A DNA stretch of 64,000 nt, from contig NZ_QFXK01000010.1 in the NCBI RefSeq assembly GCF_003261635.1, positions 1-64,000 of the forward strand, written 5' to 3'. Position numbers and translations under genes: made by a program. Of this stretch, positions 17,932-24,940 are shown piece after piece. Under the pieces are notes generated by a model. The model was not told the DNA's origin. It ran no database searches and saw only the letters and a list, made by a program, of their open reading frames with translations. Numbering within the stretch: position 1 is the first letter of the stretch; each line of letters begins with the position of its first letter. The DNA is from Kribbella monticola. Its GTDB lineage: Bacteria > Actinomycetota > Actinomycetes > Propionibacteriales > Kribbellaceae.

Positions 17932-18234
17932 ATGATCACCTGTGTGGTCGAGTACGTCATCGATCCGGCGAAGATCGAGGCGTTCGAGGAGTTCGGCCGG
18001 CGCTGGATCGAGCTGGTCGGCCGGCACGGCGGCACCCACCACGGCTACTACCTGCCGTCGGAGGGGGCGAGCGACCGGGCCTTGGCCTTGTTCAGCTTCC
18101 CGAGCCTGGCGGAGTACGAGAAGTACCGGGCGCTCTTCGGGGTCGATCCGGATTTCGTCGCCGCGGACAAGATCCGGGACGAGAGCGGCTGTGTGCTGCG
18201 GTACGACCGCACGTTCATGCGTCCATTGACCTGA
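17932..18234 (+). CDS. NIPSNAP-family protein
   Basis: A 100-residue alpha/beta ferredoxin-fold protein. ITCVVEYVIDPAKIEAFEEFGRRWIELVGRHGGTHHGYYLPSEG and ALFSFPSLAEYEKYRALFGVDPDF are typical of NIPSNAP/dimeric alpha-beta barrel proteins. A strong AGGAGG site precedes the ATG. The exact role is unknown; such proteins are often small stress or monooxygenase-like partners. A SigB/F-like promoter lies just upstream. Confidence 0.8.
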   Translation: MITCVVEYVIDPAKIEAFEEFGRRWIELVGRHGGTHHGYYLPSEGASDRALALFSFPSLAEYEKYRALFGVDPDFVAADKIRDESGCVLRYDRTFMRPLT

Positions 18235-18257
18235 TTGAGCGCGGCCGGCCTGGGTAC
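18233..18257 (+). promoter_or_regulatory. SigB/F-like promoter GATT-N15-GGGTAC
   Basis: GATT (18233-18236), 15 bp, GGGTAC (18252-18257). It matches the GNNT-N14-16-GGGTAC/T form known for Streptomyces SigB. The ATG of the DUF3072 gene is 42 bp downstream of the -10 element. Confidence 0.7.
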
Positions 18258-18299
18258 CGGGGTGCCCAGTAATCGAGCGGTTGTTCGACAGGAGGAATC

Positions 18300-18500
18300 A
18301 TGGATGTCAATCCGGTGCCCGAGAAGGATCCCGAGGACTGGACGACGGGGGACGAGCCGATGACCGGACCGCAGGCGTCGTACCTCGAGACGCTGGCGCA
18401 GGAAGCCGGCGTCGAGGTGCCGGCCGAGCTCACCAAGGCCGACGCGTCCCGGCTGATCGACGAGTTGCAGGCCCGCACGGGCCGGGGTGCCGACAGCTGA
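18300..18500 (+). CDS. DUF3072 family small protein
   Basis: A 66-residue soluble protein. DPEDWTTGDEPMTGPQASYLETLAQEAG is the DUF3072 signature, followed by a helix of the SAP/Rho-N kind (LTKADASRLIDELQART) that could bind nucleic acid (inference). An AGGAGG site precedes the ATG. The function of the family is unknown. It sits behind a well-formed SigB/F-like promoter and so is likely a stress-induced protein. Confidence 0.85.
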   Translation: MDVNPVPEKDPEDWTTGDEPMTGPQASYLETLAQEAGVEVPAELTKADASRLIDELQARTGRGADS

Positions 18501-18515
18501 TCATCTGCCGGAGGT

Positions 18516-18540
18516 GATTAGGCCTGATCGCAGAGGGTAC
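18516..18540 (+). promoter_or_regulatory. SigB/F-like promoter GATT-N15-GGGTAC
   Basis: GATT (18516-18519), 15 bp, GGGTAC (18535-18540), identical in both boxes and in spacing to the element at 18233. It lies 69 bp before the small secreted protein gene, whose own ribosome binding site is the GGCGGAACC region. Confidence 0.7.
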
Positions 18541-18609
18541 CGGCGGTGGAACAGAGCGTAACGATGTTGCGCAAGGCAACTGCCGAGGACGAAAGGGCGG
18601 AACCACCTC

Positions 18610-18849
18610 ATGAGTACTTTCACACGACTGATCGCGGCCGCCGGGCTTGCATTAACGGCCGTCGTGGGCACCACGACCGCGGCGCACGCACAGACCACCG
18701 TCACGACCGGCGTCCAGTCCGAAGGCGAGGTCGCGTGCGGCTACGACTACACCAGCTGCGTGCAGAAATGGTTCGACTACGGGCAGAAGTACATCGTCAC
18801 CCACATCTACTACCGCGGTGGCGGCTACCACTTCTACTGGTGGGGCTGA
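18610..18849 (+). CDS. Small secreted aromatic-rich protein of unknown function
   Basis: A 79-residue preprotein. The N-terminus is a Sec signal peptide (MSTFTRLIAAAGLALTAVVG) with likely cleavage after AAHA, near residue 27. The mature part is about 52 residues, has two cysteines (in VACGYDYTSCVQ, able to form one disulfide) and ends in HIYYRGGGYHFYWWG, very rich in Tyr/Trp. I do not recognise a family. A SigB/F-like promoter precedes it and a hairpin terminator follows, so it looks like a stand-alone stress-induced exported peptide. Confidence 0.72.
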   Translation: MSTFTRLIAAAGLALTAVVGTTTAAHAQTTVTTGVQSEGEVACGYDYTSCVQKWFDYGQKYIVTHIYYRGGGYHFYWWG

Positions 18850-18871
18850 CGCAGAACTCCGGTAAGAAGAC

Positions 18872-18912
18872 CCGGCCGCTGGCTTCCTCGATTCCGCCCA
18901 GCCAGCGGCCGG
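18872..18912. terminator. 13-bp hairpin terminator between convergent genes
   Basis: CCGGCCGCTGGCT (18872-18884) pairs exactly with AGCCAGCGGCCGG (18900-18912), with a 15-nt loop. It follows the small secreted protein gene and precedes the stop of the convergent gene at 18925, so it may work in both directions. No U-tract is present, as is common in actinobacteria. Confidence 0.65.
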
Positions 18913-18924
18913 TTCCACGCCTGA

Positions 18925-19158
18925 TCAGTCAGGTGGCTCGACCGGGTTGCCCCGCTCGCCGCTGGTGACGTCCTGCTCACTAGGCGGCTGCCGTTCGTCG
19001 TTCTCGACGGGCCCCGGCGAACGCCGGCCGTCGTCGTGCTCGACGTTGTCGACATCCGCCAACTCCGTCTCGGTGTCACCGTTCTCCAGCGCGTCGTTGA
19101 CCTCGGTATCGCTGACGGTCTTCTGCTCATTCACGCCAGGCCGATCAAAACTCATCAT
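18925..19158 (-). CDS. Acidic low-complexity hypothetical protein
   Basis: 77 residues, strongly acidic and hydrophilic (TEVNDALENGDTETELADVDNVEHDDG), with no hydrophobic core and probably disordered. A GGAGG site precedes the ATG pair at 19158/19155. It lies 35 bp after the DUF2945 gene in the same direction. I do not recognise the family. Small acidic disordered proteins are often stress-related, but nothing here proves it. Confidence 0.55.
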   Translation of the reverse strand: MMSFDRPGVNEQKTVSDTEVNDALENGDTETELADVDNVEHDDGRRSPGPVENDERQPPSEQDVTSGERGNPVEPPD

Positions 19159-19193
19159 CGCCTCCAGAGGTGTGCAATTGTTCGGTCAAGTGA

Positions 19194-19418
19194 TCAGGAC
19201 TTCTTGCCGATCCGCCGCAACGCCGACGGTTTGTGGACGGCGGTGCCACCCGATTTATCGCTCCGGACGAGGTACTGCGGTTCGTCGGGAGAGGCGTCGA
19301 CCGTGCGGCCACCGGCTTCGGTGCGCTCGGTGATCTTGCGTTCCACCTTCCCTTGCGCAGTACCGCCGTGGCTGTCCCACTCCACGGCATCGCCTTTGCG
19401 GAAGGACTTTTCGGTCAT
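19194..19418 (-). CDS. DUF2945 (HVA1/Tudor-like) small protein
   Basis: A 74-residue basic protein with the DUF2945 pattern: FRKGDAVEWDSHGGTAQGKVERKITERTE, then an SDKSGGTAVHKPSALRRI ending. The family has a small beta-barrel seen in hypervirulence-associated HVA1 proteins; its role in bacteria is unknown and stress association is common. The ATG overlaps the upstream membrane protein gene by 4 bp, so the two are coupled. Confidence 0.82.
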   Translation of the reverse strand: MTEKSFRKGDAVEWDSHGGTAQGKVERKITERTEAGGRTVDASPDEPQYLVRSDKSGGTAVHKPSALRRIGKKS

Positions 19419-19726
19419 CGTTGCTCCCGGTCCGGTTTGTTGCGGTGACTTCGGTAGCGAACCACGATCACGCTGGCGGCAACCAGTAACACTGCAAGCA
19501 GACCTACGAAGACCAACGGCGTCCCGGTCCAGTCGTTCGCGTCCCCGTCGCTGTCGCCGGCCGGGAGCGGGCTCGGGCTGGCAGCCGCTACTGAGGCGAC
19601 CGTTACCGCCGCGCTGTCGCCGCTGCTGTTGCTAGCCGCAGTGGCCGTAGAGGCAGCGAGCCAAATCCCGCTCACCGCCAGAACGACAACCGCGGCGAGC
19701 AGCACGACCCGATCGCCGACGGACAT
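19415..19726 (-). CDS. Two-segment membrane protein of unknown function
   Basis: 103 residues. A hydrophobic segment (VVLLAAVVVLAVSGIWLAAS) is followed by a Ser/Ala/Pro-rich linker, then a second segment (PLVFVGLLAVLLVAASVIVVRY) and a short basic tail (RSHRNKPDREQR). The ATG at 19726 is chosen because GAGGGCGG precedes it and the candidate promoter at 19784-19808 leaves a normal leader. An ATG at 19774 is also open, adding 16 residues, but has no ribosome binding site. It is coupled to DUF2945. No family recognised. Confidence 0.6.
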   Translation of the reverse strand: MSVGDRVVLLAAVVVLAVSGIWLAASTATAASNSSGDSAAVTVASVAAASPSPLPAGDSDGDANDWTGTPLVFVGLLAVLLVAASVIVVRYRSHRNKPDREQR

Positions 19727-19783
19727 CCGCCCTCGCGGATTCGCGGGATCGGCTGACGCGAGGTGGTTGCTCATGACATCGGG

Positions 19784-19808
19784 GTAGCCGCAGACGCCCG
19801 CGACAAAC
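19784..19808 (-). promoter_or_regulatory. SigB/F-like promoter GTTT-N15-GGCTAC (minus strand)
   Basis: On the minus strand GTTT (19808-19805) is followed after 15 bp by GGCTAC (19789-19784), one base off GGGTAC. It would drive the membrane protein/DUF2945 pair and lies between them and the sigma factor gene. Confidence 0.5.
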
Positions 19809-19845
19809 CTCTGCGCGGCCGGAACTTGTGCAACCTGTCCATGGC

Positions 19846-20655
19846 TCAAGCGGTGAGGGCGGCGCGGAAGAGTTGCATGATCTCGTGGAGCAGGCGGGAC
19901 ACCTGCATCTGGCTGACGCCGATCTCGGCGCCGATCTCGGCCTGGGTGCGATGTTCGACGAACCGCCGGTGCAGGATCAGCCGCGCCCGGTCGGGCAGGT
20001 CCGCGACCACTGGCCGCAGTGCTTCGACGTCGTCGACGAGTTCGTAGGTGTCGCGTTCGTCCGCGATGGTGTTGGCCAGGGACAGCGTCGGTGAGGCGAC
20101 GACGTTGGCATCGAGCGAGGTCGGGTGGAAGCAGCCCTGGGCCCGTTGGGCGTCGAGGATCTCGGCCACCGAGAGGTCGAGCGCGGTGGCGAGGTCGTCG
20201 GCGGTCGGCCAGCGCTGCAGCAGCAGGGCCAACTCGCCCTCGGCGGCGTTGATCGCCGACTGCACGTCCTGGATGTTGCGCGGCGGCCGGACCATCCAGG
20301 CCCGATCGCGAAAGTACCGGCGGATCTCGCCGCGGATCGTCGGCAGCGCATACGACCGGAAGTCGGTGTCGTCGCCGGGCCGGTACCCGCGCACCGCCTT
20401 CACCAGGCCGACGCAGGCGACCTGGTGGACGTCCTCGGTGTCCACTCCTCGCCGGCAGTACCGCGCCGCCAGCGTACGCGCCATCGGCATACCCGCCAGG
20501 ATGGCTTCTTCGAGCAGACGCGCCTTCTGGTACTCCGGTGCGCCTGCGGCAAGTCGCAGCAGGCGCTCCACCTCGGTGGCCTGCTGATCGCGCAGCGGAC
20601 GCGCCTGGTGCCGGACGGAAGTGCCGGGCTGGGGAACTGAATCGCTGATGGCCAT
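19846..20655 (-). CDS. SigB/SigF-type RNA polymerase sigma factor
   Basis: 269 residues with regions 2 (ARRYC-like ARYCRRGVDTEDVHQVACVGLVKAVRGYRPG and DFRSYALPTIRGEIRRYFRDRAW), 3 (LQRWPTADDLATALDLSVAEILDA) and 4 (LPDRARLILHRRFVEHRTQAEIGAEIGVSQMQVSRLLHEIM), the plan of SigB/F/G stress and sporulation sigmas. The ATG at 20655 has GAGTGGG upstream; a GTG at 20664 is possible. No anti-sigma factor is adjacent. A matching promoter lies 68 bp upstream of the start on the same strand, which suggests autoregulation. Confidence 0.92.
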   Translation of the reverse strand: MAISDSVPQPGTSVRHQARPLRDQQATEVERLLRLAAGAPEYQKARLLEEAILAGMPMARTLAARYCRRGVDTEDVHQVACVGLVKAVRGYRPGDDTDFRSYALPTIRGEIRRYFRDRAWMVRPPRNIQDVQSAINAAEGELALLLQRWPTADDLATALDLSVAEILDAQRAQGCFHPTSLDANVVASPTLSLANTIADERDTYELVDDVEALRPVVADLPDRARLILHRRFVEHRTQAEIGAEIGVSQMQVSRLLHEIMQLFRAALTA

Positions 20656-20722
20656 GGAGCACACCCACTCGCCGAACCGGCAGTGTGGCGAAGGGCTGGG
20701 CCACGGGCCGGATCGGGCCCCC

Positions 20723-20747
20723 GTACCCAGCTTCCGCGAACCGAATC
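20723..20747 (-). promoter_or_regulatory. SigB/F-like promoter GATT-N15-GGGTAC upstream of the sigma gene
   Basis: On the minus strand GATT (20747-20744), 15 bp, GGGTAC (20728-20723). Boxes and spacing are identical to the promoters at 18233 and 18516. It lies 68 bp upstream of the sigma factor ATG, consistent with a self-amplifying loop. Confidence 0.7.
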
Positions 20748-20793
20748 AGGCTGTAGCGGTTCGGGCGCGAATCGAGAAGAAGCGCTACTCGAC

Positions 20794-20818
20794 GTGTACG
20801 AGCGTTTCGGCCGGGTAC
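20794..20818 (+). promoter_or_regulatory. SigB/F-like promoter GTGT-N15-GGGTAC before the heptose operon
   Basis: GTGT (20794-20797), 15 bp, GGGTAC (20813-20818), fitting GNNT-N14-16-GGGTAC. It ends 35 bp before the ATG of the carbamoyltransferase. The -35 element is less close to GATT/GTTT than its neighbours, so confidence is moderate. Confidence 0.5.
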
Positions 20819-20853
20819 CTCCGCTGCTCCCCCGGGTGAAGGAGGTCAAGCAC

Positions 20854-22488
20854 ATGCGGGTTCTGGGCGTCAACGCGATCTTCCACGATCCGTCGGCCGC
20901 ACTGGTCGTCGACGGACAGGTGGTGGCCGCCGCCGAAGAGGAACGATTCAGTCGGCGCAAGCACGGAAAACGGCCGGTTCCATGGTCGGCGTGGGAACTG
21001 CCCGAGCAGTCCATGCGCTGGTGCCTGGACGCCGCCGGCCTGCGACCTGAAGACCTCGACGCGGTCGGATACTCGTTCGACCCGTCACTCTGCGTAGACC
21101 TGGCCGGGCTCGGAGTCTCCGACCCGGGCGACGCGACCCGGCTCGACTATGCCCGCCGGGCACCGCGGTTCCTGGCGGCCGCACTGCCGGGACTCGATCC
21201 GGACAAGGTCCGGTTCGTACCTCATCACGTCGCCCACGCGGCATCGGCCGGCCTGGCTGCGCCGTACGAGCGCAGCGCCTGTCTGGTCCTCGACGGTCGC
21301 GGCGAGCGGGCGTCCCACCTGGCCGGTCTGTACGACGGACCTGAGCTGCAGATCCTCGCCACGCAGGACCTGCCGCACTCGCTCGGTCTGCTGTACGAGG
21401 ACCTGACCGAGCACCTGGGTTTCCTGCGTTCGAGCGACGAGTACAAGGTGATGGCGCTCGCGTCGTACGGAAAGCCGCGGCACCTGGCGGACTTTCGCGA
21501 GTTGGTCCGGACGACGGGCGACGGTGGGTTCGTCACCGAGCCGGTGGACTGGTCGGCGTACGCGCCCAAGGCGCAGGACGGCATGGAGCTGAGCGACGCC
21601 CAGGCCGACCTCGCGTGCAGCGTCCAGCGCCGGCTGGAGGAAGTTCTGCTGGAACTGACCGGCTGGCTGCATGAACAGACCGGTGCAAAGGCGCTCACGA
21701 TGGCCGGCGGCACCGCGCTGAACTGCGTCGCCAATTCGGTGATCGCCCGGCAGGGTCCCTACGACCACGTTTGGGTGCAGCCCGCCGCAGGAGATGCCGG
21801 TACGTCGCTCGGCGCGGCGCTCCATCTCAGCGCGACCGATGGTCGGCCCGACCCGATGCCGACGGCAGCGCTCGGGCGTGGCTGGAGCGATGACGCGTTG
21901 GCCGCTCGTCTCCGGCAGGCCGCGTTGCCGTTCGAAACGCCTGCCGACCTGGCCGCCGTGGTCGGCCAGGCGCTCGCGGACGACCAGATCGTCGCCTGGT
22001 ACCAGGGGCGTTCGGAGTACGGGCCGCGGGCGCTCGGTCATCGGTCCCTGCTGGCGCATCCGGGCCGGCGGCAGAATCTGGAGCGACTCAACGAGATCAA
22101 GGGACGCGAGCAGTTCCGTCCGGTGGCGCCACTGGTTCTCGCGGAGCGAGCGGCGGCCATCTTCGACGGACCGTTGCCGAGCCCGTACATGCTGTTCGTG
22201 CACGAGGTCGCGTCGGCCTGGCGAGAGCGCATCCCGGCAGTGGTGCACGTCGACGGCACAGCGCGGATCCAGACCGTCGACCGGGCCGACGAGCCGCTGC
22301 TCGCGCAACTCCTCACCGAGTTCGAGCGGCGAACCGGCCTGCCGGTCCTGGTGAACACGAGCCTCAACACGGCCGGCCGGCCGATGGTGGACAGTCCGTC
22401 CGACGCGCTCGAACTGTTCGGCTCGACGCCGGTGGGCCTGCTGGTGCTGGGACCTCACGTCGTCCGCCGGGCCGAGGCGTTCCGATGA
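20854..22488 (+). CDS. NodU/CmcH-family carbamoyltransferase
   Basis: 544 residues. An N-terminal ASKHA/Kae1-like domain (VLGVNAIFHDPSAALVVDGQVVAAAEEERFSRRKHGKRP, with HHVAHAASAG and GGTALNCVANSVI) and a C-terminal carbamoyltransferase domain (YGPRALGHRSLLAHP, REQFRPVAPLVL) are in the family order. Relatives transfer carbamoyl from carbamoyl phosphate to a sugar or cephem hydroxyl. AAGGAGGT precedes the ATG at 20854; the open frame upstream is not conserved in style. It is the first gene of the coupled heptose operon, so a heptose or linked sugar is the probable acceptor (inference). Confidence 0.92.
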   Translation: MRVLGVNAIFHDPSAALVVDGQVVAAAEEERFSRRKHGKRPVPWSAWELPEQSMRWCLDAAGLRPEDLDAVGYSFDPSLCVDLAGLGVSDPGDATRLDYARRAPRFLAAALPGLDPDKVRFVPHHVAHAASAGLAAPYERSACLVLDGRGERASHLAGLYDGPELQILATQDLPHSLGLLYEDLTEHLGFLRSSDEYKVMALASYGKPRHLADFRELVRTTGDGGFVTEPVDWSAYAPKAQDGMELSDAQADLACSVQRRLEEVLLELTGWLHEQTGAKALTMAGGTALNCVANSVIARQGPYDHVWVQPAAGDAGTSLGAALHLSATDGRPDPMPTAALGRGWSDDALAARLRQAALPFETPADLAAVVGQALADDQIVAWYQGRSEYGPRALGHRSLLAHPGRRQNLERLNEIKGREQFRPVAPLVLAERAAAIFDGPLPSPYMLFVHEVASAWRERIPAVVHVDGTARIQTVDRADEPLLAQLLTEFERRTGLPVLVNTSLNTAGRPMVDSPSDALELFGSTPVGLLVLGPHVVRRAEAFR

Positions 22489-23939
22489 CAACCTGGTCGG
22501 TGGTGATTCCGACGGTCGGCAGGCAGGGCCTGTTCGACCTGCTGGACGACCTGGCTGCTCAGGTCCACCATCCCGATGCGATCTATGTCGTCGACGACCG
22601 GCGCCAACCCGAGGGCCGCCTGCCGGTCGACGCGACGATCCTGCAGGCCGGCGGCCACGGTCCGGCCCGCGCGCGGAACCTCGGCTGGCGGGCCGCCGAC
22701 ACCGAGTGGATCGCCTTCCTCGACGACGATGTCCGGCTCTCCGGCACCTGGTCGGAGGACCTGCTCGCGGATCTCGAGAGCGCGGCCCCTTCAACGGCTG
22801 GGATCCAGGGCGCCATCGTCGTACCGCGACCGACGGATCGGCCGAGCACCGACTGGGAGCGCTCTACGGCGGGGCTCGAGACCGCGCGGTGGGCGACAGC
22901 CGACATGGCGTACCGCCGGCAGGCTCTGCAGGATGTCGACGGTTTCGACGAGCGGTTCCCGCGGGCCTACCGCGAGGACGCCGAACTGGCGCTCCGGATC
23001 CGCCGGGCCGGCTGGATCTTGACCCGCGGTGGCCGGTACGTGATCCATCCCGTGCGTCGTGAAGGCTTCTGGGTCAGTGTCCGCGTGCAACGCGGCAATG
23101 CGGACGACGCCCTGATGCGGGCGATCTACGGCCGCCACTGGCGTCGGCTGGCCGAATGCCCGCCGGGACGCTTCAAAGCACACGTGGCGACTGTCGCGGC
23201 AGCGGTTCTGGCGACGAAGTACCGGCGACTGGGAGGAGTCGCGTGGCTGGGGCTGACGCTTGAGCTCATCGCTCGCCGGATCGCACCGGGGCCACGCACT
23301 CCCGATGAGATCGCGCGGATGACGGCGACCTCCGTGGTACTGCCCTTCGCCGCGGTCTGGCATCGACTGCGAGGAGCATGGCGGCACCGGCGCAGTACGG
23401 CGTGGCCCGGACCGGTCCGCGCGGTGCTCTTCGACCGGGACGGCACGTTGGTCGAAGACGTTCCCTACAACGGCGATCCGGAGCGGGTAGAGCTGGTTCG
23501 GCACGCCCGCGAATCGGTCGAGCGACTGCGCACCGCCGGCCTGCAGGTCGGCGTCGTCACCAACCAGTCCGGGATCGGCCGCGGGCTGCTGACGGCCGAG
23601 CAGGTGGCCGAGGTGAATCGCCGGATCGACGATCTGATCGGCCCCTTCCAGACCTGGCAGGTCTGCCCGCACGCGCCGGCCGACGGCTGCGCATGCCGTA
23701 AGCCGGCGGCGGGGCTGGTCCTGTCGGCGGCTGCCGAACTGGGCGTCCCGCCGCGTCAGATCGTGGTGATCGGCGACATCGCGGCCGATCTCGCCGCTGC
23801 CGAGGCGGCCGGTGCGCGGTCCGTCCTGGTGCCCAATCGGCAGACCAGGACCGACGAGATCCTGGCCGCCCGCACGACCGCCCCCGATCTGGCCGCCGCG
23901 GTCGATCACGTCCTCGCCGCTTCCGGGGCAGGTCGCTGA
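22485..23939 (+). CDS. GT2 glycosyltransferase fused to GmhB-type heptose-bisphosphate phosphatase
   Basis: 484 residues in two domains. Residues 1 to about 280 are a GT-A fold family 2 glycosyltransferase: VVIPTVGRQGLFDLLDDL, GPARARNLGWR, the metal site FLDDDVRL and an acceptor loop FPRAYREDAELALRIRRAGW. Residues about 305-484 are a HAD-IIIA phosphatase with DRDGTLV (motif I), TNQSGIGRGLL (motif II), the zinc loop CPHAPADGCACRKP and GDIAADLAAAEAAGA, as in D-glycero-D-manno-heptose-1,7-bisphosphate 7-phosphatase. It overlaps both neighbours. The fusion joins a heptose-making step to a transferase in one chain. Confidence 0.9.
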   Translation: MTTWSVVIPTVGRQGLFDLLDDLAAQVHHPDAIYVVDDRRQPEGRLPVDATILQAGGHGPARARNLGWRAADTEWIAFLDDDVRLSGTWSEDLLADLESAAPSTAGIQGAIVVPRPTDRPSTDWERSTAGLETARWATADMAYRRQALQDVDGFDERFPRAYREDAELALRIRRAGWILTRGGRYVIHPVRREGFWVSVRVQRGNADDALMRAIYGRHWRRLAECPPGRFKAHVATVAAAVLATKYRRLGGVAWLGLTLELIARRIAPGPRTPDEIARMTATSVVLPFAAVWHRLRGAWRHRRSTAWPGPVRAVLFDRDGTLVEDVPYNGDPERVELVRHARESVERLRTAGLQVGVVTNQSGIGRGLLTAEQVAEVNRRIDDLIGPFQTWQVCPHAPADGCACRKPAAGLVLSAAAELGVPPRQIVVIGDIAADLAAAEAAGARSVLVPNRQTRTDEILAARTTAPDLAAAVDHVLAASGAGR

Positions 23940-24940
23940 TGCGAACGGTTCTGATCACGCGGCTCGACAACGACGGCGACGTTCTGCTCGCCGGTCCGGC
24001 GATCCGGGCCGTCGCGGCGACCGACCGGGTCGTGCTGCTGGTCGCGCCGTCCGGAGAGCAGGCGGCCCGGCTGCTACCGGGTATCTACGACCTCCTTGTC
24101 TGGCCTTGTCCGTGGACCGGATTCCGCCCGCCCGCCGTGGATCGGCGCAGCGTGGAAACCCTGATCGAGGTGTTGTCGCTGGCCCACCTCGGTGCGGCGT
24201 TCGTGCTCACCTCGTACCACCAGAGTTCGTTGCCGATGGCCCTGATTCTGCGGATGGCCGGGATCCAGAACGTCGCGGCCGCTTCCGAGGACTACCCGGG
24301 TGCGCTGCTCGACCTCCGCCACCGCGCGCCGGCCGACCACGAGGTCGTCCGCCAACTCTCGCTGGTCAGGGCCGCCGGGTACGAACTGCCGCCCGGCGAC
24401 GACGGCGGTCTGGCGGTGCGCCGAACCAGGCCGGCCGAACAGCCGGAGCGCCCGTACGTCGTCGTTCACCCCGGCGCCTCGGTACCGGCCCGGGCCGCCG
24501 GCCCGCAGTGGCTCGCCGACGTGGTCGACGCGCTGGTGGCAGCCGGCCACGAGGTTGTGGTGACCGGCTCACCGGCCGAGCGGGACCTGACCAAGGTGGT
24601 TGCTGGAAGCAACGGAATCGACCTGGGCGGTCAGACCGGCTACGGCCGGCTGGCCGAAGTACTGCGGGCCGCCTCCTGTGTTGTCGTCGGCAACACGGGG
24701 CCGGCCCATCTCGCCGCCGCCGTCCGTACGCCGGTGGTCTCGTTGTTCGCCCCGGTCGTCCCGGCCGGCCAGTGGGCGCCGTGGCAGGTCCCTTCGATCC
24801 TGCTCGGCGATCAGCAGGCGGAGTGCCGCGGCAGCAGGGCACGCGAGTGCCCGATCCCGGGTCACCCCTGTCTGAGTGGCATCGCCGCCGACGAGGTAGT
24901 CGTTGCCGTCGGCAAGTTGATCGAGGAGGTGGCAGGATGA
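23939..24940 (+). CDS. GT9 family (heptosyltransferase-like) glycosyltransferase
   Basis: 333 residues of GT-B fold. The N-terminus is TVLITRLDNDGDVLLAGPAIRAV. The C-terminal nucleotide-sugar half contains VVVHPGASVPAR and VVVGNTGPAHLAAAVRTPVVSLFAPVVP, the ADP-heptose transferase family pattern. In Gram-negatives these add heptose to LPS; an actinobacterium has no LPS, so the acceptor here is another glycan or glycoside. The ATG shares a base with the preceding stop. It is one of two GT9 genes in the operon. Confidence 0.88.
   Translation: MRTVLITRLDNDGDVLLAGPAIRAVAATDRVVLLVAPSGEQAARLLPGIYDLLVWPCPWTGFRPPAVDRRSVETLIEVLSLAHLGAAFVLTSYHQSSLPMALILRMAGIQNVAAASEDYPGALLDLRHRAPADHEVVRQLSLVRAAGYELPPGDDGGLAVRRTRPAEQPERPYVVVHPGASVPARAAGPQWLADVVDALVAAGHEVVVTGSPAERDLTKVVAGSNGIDLGGQTGYGRLAEVLRAASCVVVGNTGPAHLAAAVRTPVVSLFAPVVPAGQWAPWQVPSILLGDQQAECRGSRARECPIPGHPCLSGIAADEVVVAVGKLIEEVAG

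Noticed and set aside
20705..20720. GGGCCGGATCGGGCCC near the sigma gene as an operator palindrome
   Set aside because: The palindrome is imperfect and composition-driven, and matches no operator I can name with confidence.
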